52,238 nucleotides of DNA from a bacterium (GCA_025774245.1 JALGWI010000011.1:1-52238), one strand, 5' to 3'; shown: positions 1-10,034, counted from the first letter of the stretch. Made by a program: numbers and translations. Notes: generated by a model not told the origin, from the sequence alone.

Positions 1-749
1 AAGGCGACGCCTACGCCTCTCGGTGGTCGCCGTAGCATTAAAAAAAAAAGTGACCAGATCCCGATCGCGGGCACGAAGAGGAGCACGTTCTGGCGCAGGA
101 GCGCCGCAAGCCCGAGGACGACGCCGGCCGCGAGGCCGCCCGCAAACCTCGGCCTCTCGATCCACCGGCTCACGATGATCAGAAGGAGAAAAAGAAGCGG
201 TATCAGCACGGGAGGAGCGTGGAGCTCCCCCTCGAAGTAGATGAAGATCCAGTAGAACGACATGAGCCCCGCGAGGACGAGCCCCGTCGCCGTGCCGTAC
301 CATCGTCTCGCGAAGAGGAACGCGAGCACGACGCTCACGAGGCCGAGGCACATCTGAATCACGCGCGACGCGTGGTGGCCGGGTCCTGTCACGCGGTAGA
401 CAAAGCCGAGGAAGTAGGGATAGCCCGGGGCTCGGAAGTAGGGGGTCGTCGGGACCCGGGGGTCGTTCAGGTCGGTGTCGAACGTCCAGTCGTCGAAGGC
501 GAGACCGCGGGCCCAGTAGTCGTTGAACCTCGCGTCCGCGAGCATGTTCGAGAAGTCCGGCCTCTCGGCGATCTCGTCGAGATAGAGACCCCGGAGGACG
601 CCGCCCGCGACGAGGATCACGGCGAGGGCGACCCAGACCCAGACGTTCGGATCCACGGCCCTGCGTCTCGTCCTGCGGTACGGCCTGCTCCTCGTGCGCT
701 GCGTTCCGCGCGTCGTGCGGCTCGCCCGTCGCTTCCTGCGCCTGGCCAT
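1..749 (-). CDS. GT39/PMT-type membrane glycosyltransferase, 5' part
   Basis: The frame is open from an ATG at 747-749 to the window edge, about 249 residues, so the C-terminal part is missing. The product starts with a strongly basic cytoplasmic stretch (about 30 residues rich in Arg), then a membrane segment (VWVWVALAVILVAGG), then a first extracytoplasmic loop containing DARFNDYWARG and a PYFRAPGYPYFLGF block, followed by several more hydrophobic segments and the ALLRQNVLLFVP motif. This arrangement is typical of the ArnT/PMT-like glycosyltransferase 39 family, which transfers sugars from lipid carriers to protein or lipid on the outer face of the membrane. The specific substrate cannot be told. 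A run of ten A (T in the coding strand) at 40-49 lies inside the reading frame. It lies downstream of the V-ATPase genes on the same strand, 200 bases after atpD. Confidence 0.75.
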   Translation of the reverse strand, partial: MARRRKRRASRTTRGTQRTRSRPYRRTRRRAVDPNVWVWVALAVILVAGGVLRGLYLDEIAERPDFSNMLADARFNDYWARGLAFDDWTFDTDLNDPRVPTTPYFRAPGYPYFLGFVYRVTGPGHHASRVIQMCLGLVSVVLAFLFARRWYGTATGLVLAGLMSFYWIFIYFEGELHAPPVLIPLLFLLLIIVSRWIERPRFAGGLAAGVVLGLAALLRQNVLLFVPAIGIWSLFFLMLRRPPRGVGVA

Positions 750-869
750 TCCTTCCTCCGTCCTGTTCGGTCGGGGCAGAGGATACCACCGGGAAGGGGG
801 GAGTGCATCCTCAAGATGCGCGTCGACGGAGGATCGTGTTCCGCAGGGCGGACGCGTGGGCCCGGACGA

Positions 870-949
870 ACGACGGGGCCCCGCCCGGGGCCCCGCCTCA
901 TGTCCTTTGGTCTTCGTTCGTTCCGCCGGCCCGTTCGGTCGGCCCGAAG
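870..949 (-). terminator. possible terminator after the ATPase operon
   Basis: The spacer between the stop of the ATPase D gene and the glycosyltransferase start holds GC-rich inverted repeats, the best being GGGGCCCCGCCCGGGGCCCC at about 878-897 and a GGCC...GGCC pair around 930-945. No T-run follows in the direction of transcription, so rho-independent termination is uncertain. Nothing else recognisable lies in 750-949. Confidence 0.3.
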
Positions 950-1573
950 CTAGTGCTGCCGCACGATCTCCTTCACCTTCATGAGCCTCGTCGCGGTCTC
1001 CCGCTCGAGCTCCGAGAGACGATCGGAGATGAACCGGATCGTCTCCTCGAGGCTCGGCACGAGGATGTGCTCGAGCGCGTTCACGCGGCGCCGGGTCTTC
1101 TCGAGCTCGGCCGCGATGAGCTGGATCGCCTTCTCCGTCTCGGCGACCCGAAGGAGCTTCGGGAGGACGGCCGCGTACAGCTCGAGCGCCCGGTCCAGCT
1201 CGGCCGTCGTCTCAAGGTAGCCGTACCCGAACTCCGCATCCTCGGGGAGCTCGACGGTGAACTTCGGGACCTTGAGGTTCATCACCTGCTCGCGGTCGGC
1301 GTGGAGCTCGACCAGCCGCTGAGAGAAGGCGAGTGCGGCCTCCATGGCGCTCCCGTCCATGTCGAACCTCGCCGAGATGAACGCGCGGTACGCGTGCGCG
1401 AGCTCCGCCTCGACCTCCTCGCGGAGGGCGCGCGCCTGATGCACCATCCCCAGGAAGCGACGCATGAGCTCCTCCTGCTTGTCCTTGAGGAGCTTGTGCC
1501 CGCGCTTCGCGAGGACCAGGCGTCGCTTGAGCCTCAGAAGCTGCATTCTGTTCGGGTTCGCGCGAATCCGCAT
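950..1573 (-). CDS. atpD: V-type ATPase subunit D
   Basis: 207 residues, the usual length for the central-stalk subunit D of V/A-type ATPases (not the F-type beta subunit that shares the symbol). The N-terminus (IRANPNRMQLLRLKRRLVLA) matches the conserved start of the family, followed by a long alpha-helical hairpin expected to sit inside the A3B3 ring and to transmit rotation. It is the last ATPase gene of the operon, 54 bases after subunit B, and is read on the minus strand with the others. High confidence from family signature plus context. Confidence 0.95.
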   Translation of the reverse strand: MRIRANPNRMQLLRLKRRLVLAKRGHKLLKDKQEELMRRFLGMVHQARALREEVEAELAHAYRAFISARFDMDGSAMEAALAFSQRLVELHADREQVMNLKVPKFTVELPEDAEFGYGYLETTAELDRALELYAAVLPKLLRVAETEKAIQLIAAELEKTRRRVNALEHILVPSLEETIRFISDRLSELERETATRLMKVKEIVRQH

Positions 1574-1627
1574 GCTCTCTCCGTCGACGGGGCGCCCCAG
1601 CTCTGGCGGCCCCGCGTCAAACCGAGG

Positions 1628-3022
1628 CTACGCCGCCTCCGCTTTCTTCGGCTGGTTCTTCAGGTACTTCTCGATCTGCGCCGGCTTCACCCTCTTCAGC
1701 TCGGACAGCGGAAGGATCTCGAGAAGCTCCCACCCGAGCGTCAGCGTCTCCTCGATCGTGCGGTTCTCATCGATCGTCTGCCGCAGGTAGCGATCCTCGA
1801 ACGCGTCGGCGAACTTGAAGAACGCCTTGTCCTCCGGAGAGAGCGCGGCCTCGCCGAGGATGACGGCAAGCTCCTGCGCCTCCTTCCCGCGCGCGTACGC
1901 GGCGAAGAGCTGGTTCGCGAGGTTCGCGTGGTCCTCGCGCGTTTTGCCTTCGCCGATGCCCTTGTCGCGGAGACGCGAGAGCGACGGCAGCACGTTGATC
2001 GGCGGGTAGATGCCCTTCCGGTGGAGCACCCGGTCGAGGATGATCTGCCCCTCCGTGATGTAGCCGGTGAGGTCCGGGATCGGGTGCGTCTTGTCGTCCT
2101 CGGGCATCGAGACCACCGGGATCTGCGTGATCGAGCCGTTCTTCCCGATGATCCGCCCCGCTCGCTCGTAGAGGGTCGACAGGTCGGTGTAGAGGTAGCC
2201 GGGGTAGCCGCGCCGCCCGGGAACCTCCTTCCGCGCCGCGGAGATCTCGCGCAGCGCCTCGCAGTAGTTCGTCATGTCGGTGAGGATCACGAGGACGTGC
2301 ATCTCCATGTCGTACGCGAGGTACTCGGCCGCCGTGAGGGCCATCCGGGGAGTCGCGATGCGCTCGATCGCCGGGTCGCTCGCGAGGTTCACGAAGAGCA
2401 CCGCTCGGTCGATCGCACCGGTCCGGCGGAAGTCGGAGATGAAGTACTCGGCCTCCTCGAACGTGATGCCCATCGCGCAGAAGACGACCGCGAACTCGCC
2501 CTCCGCTCCGCGCACGGCCGCCTGCCGCGCGATCTGCGCCGCGAGCTCGGCGTGCGGCAGTCCGAACCCGCTGAAGATCGGGAGCTTCTGTCCGCGGACG
2601 AGCGTGTTCAGCCCATCGATCGCGGAGATGCCGGTCTGGATGAACTCGTTCGGGTAGTCACGCGCCGTGGGGTTCATCGGCGCGCCCGCGACGTCGCGCT
2701 TCATCTCCGGGATGATCTGCGGACCGCCGTCCTTCGGATGACCGAGCCCGTCGAAGACGCGGCCGAGCATGTCGCGCGAGAGTCCGAGCTCGAGACCGCG
2801 GCCGAGGAACCTGATCCGCGCGCTCTCGACGGAGACGCCCGTCGCTCCCTCGAAAAGCTGAACGAGCGCCGTGTCCTCGTTGACCTCGAGCACCTTCCCC
2901 CTCCGCACCTCACCGTCCGGCAGCTCGACCTCGACCAGCTCCTCGTACTTGACGCCCGACACCTCGCCGACCAGGATGAGCGGACCCGCGATCTCCTGGG
3001 CGGTCATGTACTCCTTGACCAT
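1628..3022 (-). CDS. atpB: V-type ATPase subunit B
   Basis: 464 residues, normal for the non-catalytic B subunit of the soluble A3B3 head. It has the beta-barrel start ([20 protein letters not shown]) and, in place of a Walker A loop, the [18 protein letters not shown] block characteristic of B subunits, followed by the [10 protein letters not shown] region near the C-terminus. The start is an ATG preceded by GGGAGCAG. Gene order A-B-D matches ntp/atp operons of bacterial V-type enzymes. The symbol is used in the V/A-type sense. Confidence 0.96.
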   Translation of the reverse strand: MVKEYMTAQEIAGPLILVGEVSGVKYEELVEVELPDGEVRRGKVLEVNEDTALVQLFEGATGVSVESARIRFLGRGLELGLSRDMLGRVFDGLGHPKDGGPQIIPEMKRDVAGAPMNPTARDYPNEFIQTGISAIDGLNTLVRGQKLPIFSGFGLPHAELAAQIARQAAVRGAEGEFAVVFCAMGITFEEAEYFISDFRRTGAIDRAVLFVNLASDPAIERIATPRMALTAAEYLAYDMEMHVLVILTDMTNYCEALREISAARKEVPGRRGYPGYLYTDLSTLYERAGRIIGKNGSITQIPVVSMPEDDKTHPIPDLTGYITEGQIILDRVLHRKGIYPPINVLPSLSRLRDKGIGEGKTREDHANLANQLFAAYARGKEAQELAVILGEAALSPEDKAFFKFADAFEDRYLRQTIDENRTIEETLTLGWELLEILPLSELKRVKPAQIEKYLKNQPKKAEAA

Positions 3023-3101
3023 CGTCTGCTCCCTCGCTCTTCCGACCGAATGTGATACGCGGACCTGCCGGCATCGGGCTTTCTGGAGCGCCGTGCGTCG
3101 A

Positions 3102-4898
3102 CTACACCGGCTCCTCCGCCCCGACCCTCTTCTCGATGAGTCCCTTGATCTCGCTCCCGATCTTGCCCTCGATCTCGTCGAGCTCGTCGAGCTCGGACTC
3201 CGGGACGTACCTCGAGCGGGAGATCTCCCCGTTCACGGGAAGCGCGAACAGCTCCTCCGCCTGCACTCCCTGCTCCACGGCTTCGCGCGCCTGCCTGTTG
3301 AAGGTCATGATGTTCCGGAGCATCTTGTACTGCTTCGGGAACGAGGTGTACGTGTCGATCTCGTCGAACGCGTTCTGATGGAGGAAGTCCTCCCGGACCG
3401 CCTTCGCCGTTCCCAAGATCAGGCGATCACGGTTCGAGAGCGCGTCGACACCGACGAGCCGCGCGATCTCCTTGAGCTCCGCCTCCTGCTGGAGGATCCT
3501 CATCGTCGTGGCCCGCATCTCCCCCCACTCCTCGGAGACCTCCGTGCGGAAGTACGCCTCGAGGCTATCGTGGTAGAGCGAGTAGCTCGTGAGCCAGTTG
3601 ATCGCCGGGAAGTGACGCTCGTACGCGAGCCAGTCCTCGAGCGACCAGAAGACCTTCACGACCTTGAGCGTCGCCTGGACGACCGGGTCCGACAGGTCGC
3701 CACCGGGCGGCGAGACGGCCCCTACGGCGGAAAGGGCGCCGATGCGGCCGTCCTTCCCCAGGCAGATGACGCGACCCGCGCGCTCGTAGAACTGCGCGGC
3801 GCGCGCCGGGAGGTACGCCGGGTACCCTTCCTCACCCGGCATCTCCTCGAGACGCCCGGACATCTCACGGAGCGCTTCGGCCCATCGCGACGTCGAGTCG
3901 GCCATGAGCGCCACCGAGTAGCCCATGTCGCGGAAGTACTCGGCGATCGTGATGCCCGTGTAGATCGACGCCTCTCGCGCGGCGACGGGCATGTTCGACG
4001 TGTTCGCAACGAGGACCGTCCGCTTCATGAGCGGCTCGCCCGATCGCGGATCGGTGAGCTCCGGGAACTCCATCAGGACGTCGGTCATTTCGTTGCCGCG
4101 CTCGCCGCAGCCGATGAAGATGACGATCTCCGCGTCGGCCCACTTCGCGAGCTGGTGCTGGATGATGGTCTTCCCGGCGCCGAAGGGCCCGGGGACGCAC
4201 GCGGTCCCGCCCTTCGCGATCGGGAAGAACGCGTCGATGACGCGCTGACCGGTGACGAGCGGCTCCTCCGGCGTGAGCCTCTCCCGATAGGGCCGAGCCA
4301 CGCGGACCGGCCACTTGTGCATGAGCTTGAGTTCGTGCTTCGTGCCGTCGCCGTCGCCGTCGAGCTCGCTGATGATGTCGTCGACGGTGAACGACCCGCT
4401 CGAGAGCTTCGTGATCGTGCCTGCGACGCCCGGTGGCACGAGGATGCGGTGCTCGACGAGCGTCGTCTCCGGCACGGTCCCCAGGATGTCGCCGCCCCCC
4501 ACCTCGTCCCCCACCTTCGCCGTCGCGGTGAACTCCCACTTCTTCTCGCGCGAGAGGCCCGGCACGCGGATGCCGCGCGTGATGCGGTCGCCGACCTGCT
4601 TCCTGATGACGTCGAGCGGCCGCTGGATGCCGTCGTAGATCGACTCAACGAGACCCGGCCCCAGCTCCACCGAGAGCGGCTCGCCCGTAGACTCCACCGG
4701 CTCGCCTGGTCCCAGTCCGCCCGTCTCCTCGTAGACCTGGATCGACGCGAGGTCACCCTTGACCTCGATGATCTCGCCGATGAGCTTCTTGTCGCTCACG
4801 AGGACGACGTCGAACATCCTCGCCTTGCGCATCCCGTCGGCGACGACGAGAGGCCCCGACACTTTCCTGATGAGGCCCGTGACCTTTCCTTCAGTCAT
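3102..4898 (-). CDS. atpA: V-type ATPase catalytic subunit A
   Basis: 598 residues from the ATG at 4896-4898, which has AGGAG upstream (an in-frame upstream extension to 4979 is less likely). Domains in order: N-terminal beta-barrel (residues 1-75), the A-subunit-specific non-homologous region (about 110-190), nucleotide-binding domain with the Walker A loop GPFGAGKT at about 237-244, and a helical C-terminal domain. This is the subunit where ATP is hydrolysed or made. The GPFGAGKT sequence distinguishes it from the B subunit next door. It follows subunit F after an 84-base gap. Confidence 0.97.
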   Translation of the reverse strand: MTEGKVTGLIRKVSGPLVVADGMRKARMFDVVLVSDKKLIGEIIEVKGDLASIQVYEETGGLGPGEPVESTGEPLSVELGPGLVESIYDGIQRPLDVIRKQVGDRITRGIRVPGLSREKKWEFTATAKVGDEVGGGDILGTVPETTLVEHRILVPPGVAGTITKLSSGSFTVDDIISELDGDGDGTKHELKLMHKWPVRVARPYRERLTPEEPLVTGQRVIDAFFPIAKGGTACVPGPFGAGKTIIQHQLAKWADAEIVIFIGCGERGNEMTDVLMEFPELTDPRSGEPLMKRTVLVANTSNMPVAAREASIYTGITIAEYFRDMGYSVALMADSTSRWAEALREMSGRLEEMPGEEGYPAYLPARAAQFYERAGRVICLGKDGRIGALSAVGAVSPPGGDLSDPVVQATLKVVKVFWSLEDWLAYERHFPAINWLTSYSLYHDSLEAYFRTEVSEEWGEMRATTMRILQQEAELKEIARLVGVDALSNRDRLILGTAKAVREDFLHQNAFDEIDTYTSFPKQYKMLRNIMTFNRQAREAVEQGVQAEELFALPVNGEISRSRYVPESELDELDEIEGKIGSEIKGLIEKRVGAEEPV

Positions 4899-4982
4899 TC
4901 TCGATCTCCTGTCGGTGGCGCCGTCCGTCCGCCGTGCCCGGAGGATCCGGCTGGCGCGTGCCGCCGGCCGTCGAGGCAACTA

Positions 4983-5306
4983 TCACTTCTCGCTGTCGGC
5001 CAGGATATCCGCGCCGATGGCGGCGGACACGGCCTGGTGGATCTCGGCGGCGGCGAGACCCCTCGATCCTCTGATGTTCGGAAGAACCGTCACCGTCGGA
5101 ATCGGCAGGTCGCGGTACTCGCCGATCTGCTCCGAGCACGCTTCGTACACGTCCTCGGTGACGAAGATGATCACGTAGCCCGTCTTCACCGCGGCCACGA
5201 GGGTCTCGCGCGCTTCCTCGGCGTCTGCCACGGGGAGCGCGGCGACGCCGAAGGCCTTGAAGCCCCACACCGAGTCCCTGTCGCCTATGAACGCGATCTT
5301 AGACAT
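4983..5306 (-). CDS. atpF: V-type ATPase subunit F
   Basis: 107 residues, usual size for the small Rossmann-like subunit F of the central stalk. It begins KIAFIGDRDSVWGFKAFGV, the signature of the family, with an IIFVTEDVYE strand and a VTVLPNI segment before a C-terminal helix that in homologues can regulate rotation. Its start overlaps the 3' end of subunit C by 8 bases, indicating translational coupling. Confidence 0.94.
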   Translation of the reverse strand: MSKIAFIGDRDSVWGFKAFGVAALPVADAEEARETLVAAVKTGYVIIFVTEDVYEACSEQIGEYRDLPIPTVTVLPNIRGSRGLAAAEIHQAVSAAIGADILADSEK

Positions 5307-6297
5307 GCGTTGTCCTGAGACGCGCCTCGACCTCGCTCCGCTCGATCCCGTTGAGCTTCGCGATGACGGCGGTCCTGATGAGCTTAATCTCGGTCTGCCT
5401 GTGGAGGATGAAGGCCACGAGCGGTTCGATGCCGTAGGCGATCGTCTTGGCCTTCTCGACTTCCCTCAGGAGGACGTTGTCGCACGCGAGTTCCAGCGCG
5501 TAAGCGCGCTCGCGCGACCACTCGCGGAAGACGGGAGCGAGTGCGCCGTACCGGCCGTACTCCAGCGCGCGGGCGAACGCGTCGATCGGTTCGCCGAGAA
5601 GCCTCTCGAAGAAGGAGAGCTCGAGCGTGCCGCCGGGAACGAACACCGTCGCGAGGTCGGCCCTGTCCTTTCCAACTTCCTTCATGCGCACGAACGTTCT
5701 GATGTTCAGAAGGTCGATCTCGACGTGGAAGAAGTCCACGAGGAACGCGTTCCTGTGGGACGATGCGACCGCGAGCGAATGTTCCCAAAGCGCGCGATCG
5801 ATGATCCCGTCGACGGAAGCGAGCTCGCCGCGGTCGCGATAGGCGTCCTGCGCCGCGCGCGCCGCCTCGGCCAGGAAGCCCGGGAGCATCGTGTAGTCCT
5901 TCTCCCGCACCGCCCTCTCGAGGACAGCGACGTCGATCGTCCCGACGCCGGCCGCAGCACCAGCGTCGCCTTCGAGCTTCACGAGCGACGCCTTCAGGAG
6001 CGCCTTCAGGTTGCGCACGTCCCAGCGGAGCCGGAAGAGGTCGACGAGCTCGGGCTCGGGCGACACCCCGGAGATGACCAAAAGCGTCTCCCCGAGAGCG
6101 CTCACGAGCCCTCGCTCGATCTCGTGCGGTCGCGCGACGTCGGCCATCGAGTCCTCGTACGCCGAATCGGTGAGCGCCTTCATGGCGCCTTCCGCCGACT
6201 CAGAGAGGAGTCGCTCGAGCCACTGCCGATCGAGGAGGCCGGTCTCCATCCCCCTCACGCGCCCTACCGCGTATGCGTATCTCGTATCGTCTGCCAT
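5299..6297 (-). CDS. atpC: V-type ATPase subunit C (d-type)
   Basis: 332 residues, as expected for the funnel-shaped subunit that links the rotor ring to the central stalk. The product is almost all helical, with the typical start (TRYAYAVGRVRGMETGLL) and the LLNIRTFVRMKEVGKD segment seen in V-ATPase C/AC39 proteins. It is preceded by GAGGCG and by 115 non-coding bases after the subunit E gene. It overlaps atpF. Confidence 0.93.
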   Translation of the reverse strand: MADDTRYAYAVGRVRGMETGLLDRQWLERLLSESAEGAMKALTDSAYEDSMADVARPHEIERGLVSALGETLLVISGVSPEPELVDLFRLRWDVRNLKALLKASLVKLEGDAGAAAGVGTIDVAVLERAVREKDYTMLPGFLAEAARAAQDAYRDRGELASVDGIIDRALWEHSLAVASSHRNAFLVDFFHVEIDLLNIRTFVRMKEVGKDRADLATVFVPGGTLELSFFERLLGEPIDAFARALEYGRYGALAPVFREWSRERAYALELACDNVLLREVEKAKTIAYGIEPLVAFILHRQTEIKLIRTAVIAKLNGIERSEVEARLRTTHV

Positions 6298-6412
6298 CGC
6301 CTCTTCCGCCGATGCCGCCGAAACCCGGTCCGGCCACCCTGTGCCGCGTCGGGGATCCGGTGTCGACCATCGGTTCCGACCGGGGCGCCAGCCTCAAGTC
6401 CGCCGCCCGTGC

Positions 6413-7009
6413 CTATCCCTCTCCGCCGCCGAACAGGATGCCGGCGACGTCGGCCTCGAACGTCGCGCGCGCGTCGCGCAGGATCGTGTCGAGCGCGCAG
6501 TTCGTTTCTATCTTGCCGCTTCGGAGGACGAATCCGCCCCCGATCTTCCGCCGCTCGCTCGAGAGGCGGAGCGGGCGGGACAGGCCGAGGCTCTTCGAGA
6601 TCTCGTCGAGGAACGCCTGATCGATGCGGGTCTCTCCCTCGCCGATGATGACCTCCTCGTCGCCCGTCTCCACGGCGTCCTTGAGAAAGGCCCCGATGAA
6701 CCTCCGGTACTCGTCCCGACCCATGCCGAGGATCTTCTTCCTTGTCTGGTCGTAGACCCGATCGATCAGCGTCTGCTTCTCGTTCAGGAGATCGCGTCGG
6801 GCGGAGAGCCTCGCGAGGGTGATGATGCGGTTGCGCTCCTCGTCGGCGCGCTGCCGCGCCTTCGCCTGCATCTTCTCCCTCTCCGACTCCACCCGCGCGC
6901 GTGCGGCGCCGAGAACCTCGTCGGCGTCCTTCCGACCCGCCGCGACGATCTCGCGGGCGGACTCCTCGGCATCGGCTTTGATCTTCTTCAGGATGTCGTC
7001 GACTGCCAT
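6413..7009 (-). CDS. atpE: V-type ATPase subunit E
   Basis: 198 residues. The first 90 residues are a charged coiled coil (DILKKIKADAEESAREIVAA and onward), followed by a small globular C-terminal domain ending in a Gly-rich tail. With subunit H/G it forms the peripheral stalks that hold the A3B3 head. Position between subunits K and C is the standard operon place. The long Ala/Arg/Glu-rich coil makes distant paralogues similar, but the context makes the call secure. Confidence 0.93.
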   Translation of the reverse strand: MAVDDILKKIKADAEESAREIVAAGRKDADEVLGAARARVESEREKMQAKARQRADEERNRIITLARLSARRDLLNEKQTLIDRVYDQTRKKILGMGRDEYRRFIGAFLKDAVETGDEEVIIGEGETRIDQAFLDEISKSLGLSRPLRLSSERRKIGGGFVLRSGKIETNCALDTILRDARATFEADVAGILFGGGEG

Positions 7010-7088
7010 TGCTTCCTCGCTTCGTCGCCCGCCGACGCGGCGGCGCTTCCGCGCGCTGCCCTCGGCGGACGCGTACCGGGCAAACCTG

Positions 7089-7550
7089 CTACGAGATGTT
7101 CTGGAGCAGGAGGATCGTGCCGAGAAGACCGAGAACGGCGTACGTCTCGACGACGATCGCGAAGATCATGCCCTTGCCCATCTCGTCGGGACGCTTGGCG
7201 ACGAGACCGCAGGCGGCGCCGGAGACCTTGCCCTGCGCGATGCCCGACGTGAGGCCCGTGATCGCGAGCGGCACGCACGCGAAGAGGATCTGCCAACCCT
7301 GCCCGACCGTGATGGCCTGCATTCCGAGCTCGCCCATCTTGCCGATCGCGAGGAAGAGCCCGACGATGCCGTAGATGCCCTGCGTTCCGGGGAGCGCCTG
7401 CAGAAGGAGGAGCCGTCCGAACTTCTCCGGGTCCTCCGCGACCACGCCCGTGGCAGCCTGTCCGGCGATTCCGGTGCCGAGCGCCGAGCCGGTGCCGGCG
7501 AGCCCCGCCGCGAGAGCCGCGCCCGCCATCGCCAGCATCAGTCCTTCCAT
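7089..7550 (-). CDS. atpK: V-type ATPase rotor subunit K, probably Na+-binding
   Basis: 153 residues with four membrane helices, the duplicated-hairpin proteolipid form known from Enterococcus hirae NtpK (156 residues). The sequence shows the ion-site residues of that protein at corresponding positions: L53, T56 and Q57 in LPGTQGIYG, Q106 in SGIAQGKV, and the essential E135 in VVETYAVLG. The first hairpin has no carboxylate, so there is one site per subunit. Known structures link this ligand set to Na+ binding, so sodium coupling is inferred. Located between subunits I and E. Confidence 0.95.
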   Translation of the reverse strand: MEGLMLAMAGAALAAGLAGTGSALGTGIAGQAATGVVAEDPEKFGRLLLLQALPGTQGIYGIVGLFLAIGKMGELGMQAITVGQGWQILFACVPLAITGLTSGIAQGKVSGAACGLVAKRPDEMGKGMIFAIVVETYAVLGLLGTILLLQNIS

Positions 7551-7618
7551 GCTTTCGCTCCTTCCGTGGGTGACCCTACTTGCTTGTCCCTGTCGATCTC
7601 ATCGTGAGCCCGGCGCGC

Positions 7619-9586
7619 CTACCTCTGCACGACGGAGTACTTCTTCTCCACCTTGAACGGCGTGAACGCCCGGCCCCCGCCCTCGAAGAACTTCGAGAAG
7701 AACTCGAGGTACTGAAGCCTGCCCGAATGGACGAACGCGCCCAAGGTGTTGACCGCGATGTTGAACACGTGCCCGCCCAGGATCACGAAGACCGCGGCGA
7801 CCGGTCCCGCGAGCGGGATTCCCATCGCCATCTCAGCGACGCCGTTGATCGCCATTGCGATCGCGGCCGTCGCGAGCCCGAGCGCGAGGAGCCGCGCGTA
7901 CGACAGGACGTCGCCGAAGTAGCCGACGATGTCGTAGAGCTTGAGGACTCCGCCGAGGACCTTCATGATCGGCTTCGGGTTCTTCCGTGCGCCCGTCGCG
8001 ACGACCGTGATGCCCATGATCATGGCGCCCTTCGTCGCGATGCCCATCACGGACGGCGGCACGCCGCCGCCGAGAATGAAGCTGTAGCCGAGCGGCACGA
8101 GGAAGAGCAGGAAGACGATCCACACCATCTGGTCGAGGATCCCGTCGAGCCACCGACCGTCCTTGAAATCCGCGACCATCCGGATCGCGAGGCCCGTCAC
8201 GATTTGCGCGATGCCGAGGATGAAGACGATGTTCAGCATCGTCATCGGCTCTTCGAGCGGGTTGATCACGACGACGCTCCGGAGCCACCCGGGAAGCGCA
8301 TCGACCGGAATGCCGAACCACCCTCCACCGAGCGCGCCGACGATCGCCGTCGCGATGCCGCCGAGGAGCAGCAGCTGCATCAGCTTCCCGCCCTCGCTCC
8401 CCCTCTCCATCTTCCTTCCGAGGACGAACGCGAGGATCGCGAGCGTGATGCCGTAGCCCGCGTCGCTCAGGCAGAGGCCGAAGAAGAGGATGAAGAACGG
8501 TGAGAGGAGCGGCGTCGGGTCGAACTCCCAGTAGACCGGACGACCGTAGAGCGTCGTGACGAATTCGAACGGTTTGACGAGCGCTCGGTTCGTGAGGTCG
8601 ATCGGGATCTGCTCGCCCTTCTCGGGGTCGCGTGCCTGGATCTCGATCTCGGGAGAGGTGGCGGCGAGGTGTTGCCTCAACGCTTCCTCGTCGCGGCCGC
8701 GGATCCATCCCTCGACGAGGAATGTGTGACTCGTTGCCCCGAAGTTCTCCTCGACCGATTTCTTCGCGAGCCTCTCTGCGACCTCGTCGAGGACGACGAG
8801 CACCGTGTCGTACTCGCCCGCGAGTTCGGTAGCCTCCTCCTTGTACTCCTCGATCTTCTTCCGGAGTTCGTCGGCCTCGGAGAGCTGGCTGCTCGCCGCC
8901 GCCTCCGGCCTTCCCGACGCTCCGATCAGATCGACGGGGCGCGCGTTGTGGCGCTTCAGTATCGGCATCACCGCCGCTTCTTCGTCCTTCAGGAAGAAGG
9001 CCACGGCATAGACTGAGGAGCCGGACTTCGAGATCTCGACGAGATCCGTCTCGGTGGTCGCTTCCGCGATCTCCACCGTGAGTCCCGCGAGGTCGCTCCC
9101 TTCGACGTTGAGGAGGGTCGCCCTCACCAAGCGCGTGTCGCCCACGTCCTCGACGGCCATGCGCAGCCCGGTCCAGTGTCCGAGCTCCTGAGCCAGCGCT
9201 TCCCTGCGGCCGATGTCCGCCTCGGCGCTCCTCATCCGTCCCTCGAGGTCGATGCAGCGCTGATACCAGGACTCGACGTCGAATCCGTCGACCGTCGCGC
9301 GGAGTTCCTCCACAGACAGAAGGAGCTTCGGCTTGAACATGTTCTCGAGCGGCTTCCCCTTCGGCACGTACGGTTTCAGGAAGTTGCGGAGGTACTCGAG
9401 CTTGCCGAGCTCCGCCGCAAGTTCCCGCTCACGTTCGCGCCGCGCCTCGTCGTCCGCGCCCTTCGTCAGCTCGACCGACGGCTCGGTAATGTGCAACGCG
9501 CCCCCCTCACGGAGGGCCGCCACGATCTCCTCTTTCGCACCGCAGTGCGCGAGGATCTGTATCTTCCTCATCCGGCTCACAGCCAT
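7619..9586 (-). CDS. atpI: V-type ATPase subunit I (a-type stator)
   Basis: 655 residues. An N-terminal soluble half of about 330 residues (starting MRKIQILAHCGAKEEIV after a five-residue lead) with two coiled-coil stretches, then a membrane half with about eight helices that forms the ion half-channels against the K ring. The block ILFFGLCLSDAGYGI opens the membrane half and GGHVFNIAVNTLGAFVHSGR near the C-terminus is the conserved signature region of the family. The start could be the ATG at 9586 or the in-frame ATG five codons later. The gene follows the H/G subunit. Confidence 0.94.
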   Translation of the reverse strand: MAVSRMRKIQILAHCGAKEEIVAALREGGALHITEPSVELTKGADDEARRERERELAAELGKLEYLRNFLKPYVPKGKPLENMFKPKLLLSVEELRATVDGFDVESWYQRCIDLEGRMRSAEADIGRREALAQELGHWTGLRMAVEDVGDTRLVRATLLNVEGSDLAGLTVEIAEATTETDLVEISKSGSSVYAVAFFLKDEEAAVMPILKRHNARPVDLIGASGRPEAAASSQLSEADELRKKIEEYKEEATELAGEYDTVLVVLDEVAERLAKKSVEENFGATSHTFLVEGWIRGRDEEALRQHLAATSPEIEIQARDPEKGEQIPIDLTNRALVKPFEFVTTLYGRPVYWEFDPTPLLSPFFILFFGLCLSDAGYGITLAILAFVLGRKMERGSEGGKLMQLLLLGGIATAIVGALGGGWFGIPVDALPGWLRSVVVINPLEEPMTMLNIVFILGIAQIVTGLAIRMVADFKDGRWLDGILDQMVWIVFLLFLVPLGYSFILGGGVPPSVMGIATKGAMIMGITVVATGARKNPKPIMKVLGGVLKLYDIVGYFGDVLSYARLLALGLATAAIAMAINGVAEMAMGIPLAGPVAAVFVILGGHVFNIAVNTLGAFVHSGRLQYLEFFSKFFEGGGRAFTPFKVEKKYSVVQR

Positions 9587-9607
9587 GAGCCACTACCCCC
9601 GAGAGCT

Positions 9608-9925
9608 TCAGGCCGCAGCCGTGATCGCATCGAGAATCTTCTTCACCCCTGTCTCGACCTTGCCTCCCGCACCCGACCGCACCTGTTCCACGCCCGTCCT
9701 GCTCTCGCCGAGGATCCCCTTCGCGTCTCCCTCCGCCCCCGCCCTCGCCTTCTCGATGAGAGTCTTCTCCTCGGCCCGCGCCTCCTTGCGCATCACGTCG
9801 AGCATGCGCTCGGATTCCTCGTGGGCCGCCGCCACGAGCCTCTTCGCCTCGGCGCGACCGTCCCGAAGGGACTCCTCCGCCTCCTGCTCGGCCCGCCTGA
9901 TCTTCTCGATCGCGTCAGAGACCAA
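9608..9925 (-). CDS. V-type ATPase peripheral-stalk subunit H/G
   Basis: I place the start at a TTG (9923-9925) preceded by a very good ribosome-binding site (GAGGAGG, five bases upstream), giving 105 residues that begin VSDAIEKIRRAEQEAEESL, the usual beginning of bacterial and archaeal G/H subunits. A longer frame to 10003 exists but adds 26 residues unlike the family. The product is a single Ala/Glu/Arg-rich coiled coil with a short C-terminal helix. It pairs with subunit E in the peripheral stalk and is the first gene of the ATPase operon. Confidence 0.85.
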   Translation of the reverse strand: MVSDAIEKIRRAEQEAEESLRDGRAEAKRLVAAAHEESERMLDVMRKEARAEEKTLIEKARAGAEGDAKGILGESRTGVEQVRSGAGGKVETGVKKILDAITAAA

Positions 9926-10034
9926 CGCGCCCTCCTCGGCTGCGTCATCCACGCCGCGCGTCCGCTCCACCACCTCAACCCCGCCGCTCGCTCGCACTTG
10001 CACGCCCGCCCCCGCCGCCCTGAGCGTGGAAGCC

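Noticed and set aside
803-3055. Long open frame on the plus strand opposite the ATPase D and B genes
   Set aside because: Arg/Leu/Glu-rich nonsense sequence with no domain, antisense to secure genes. High GC content makes such shadows common; 2871-5318, 5257-6648 and 7580-8503 are the same.
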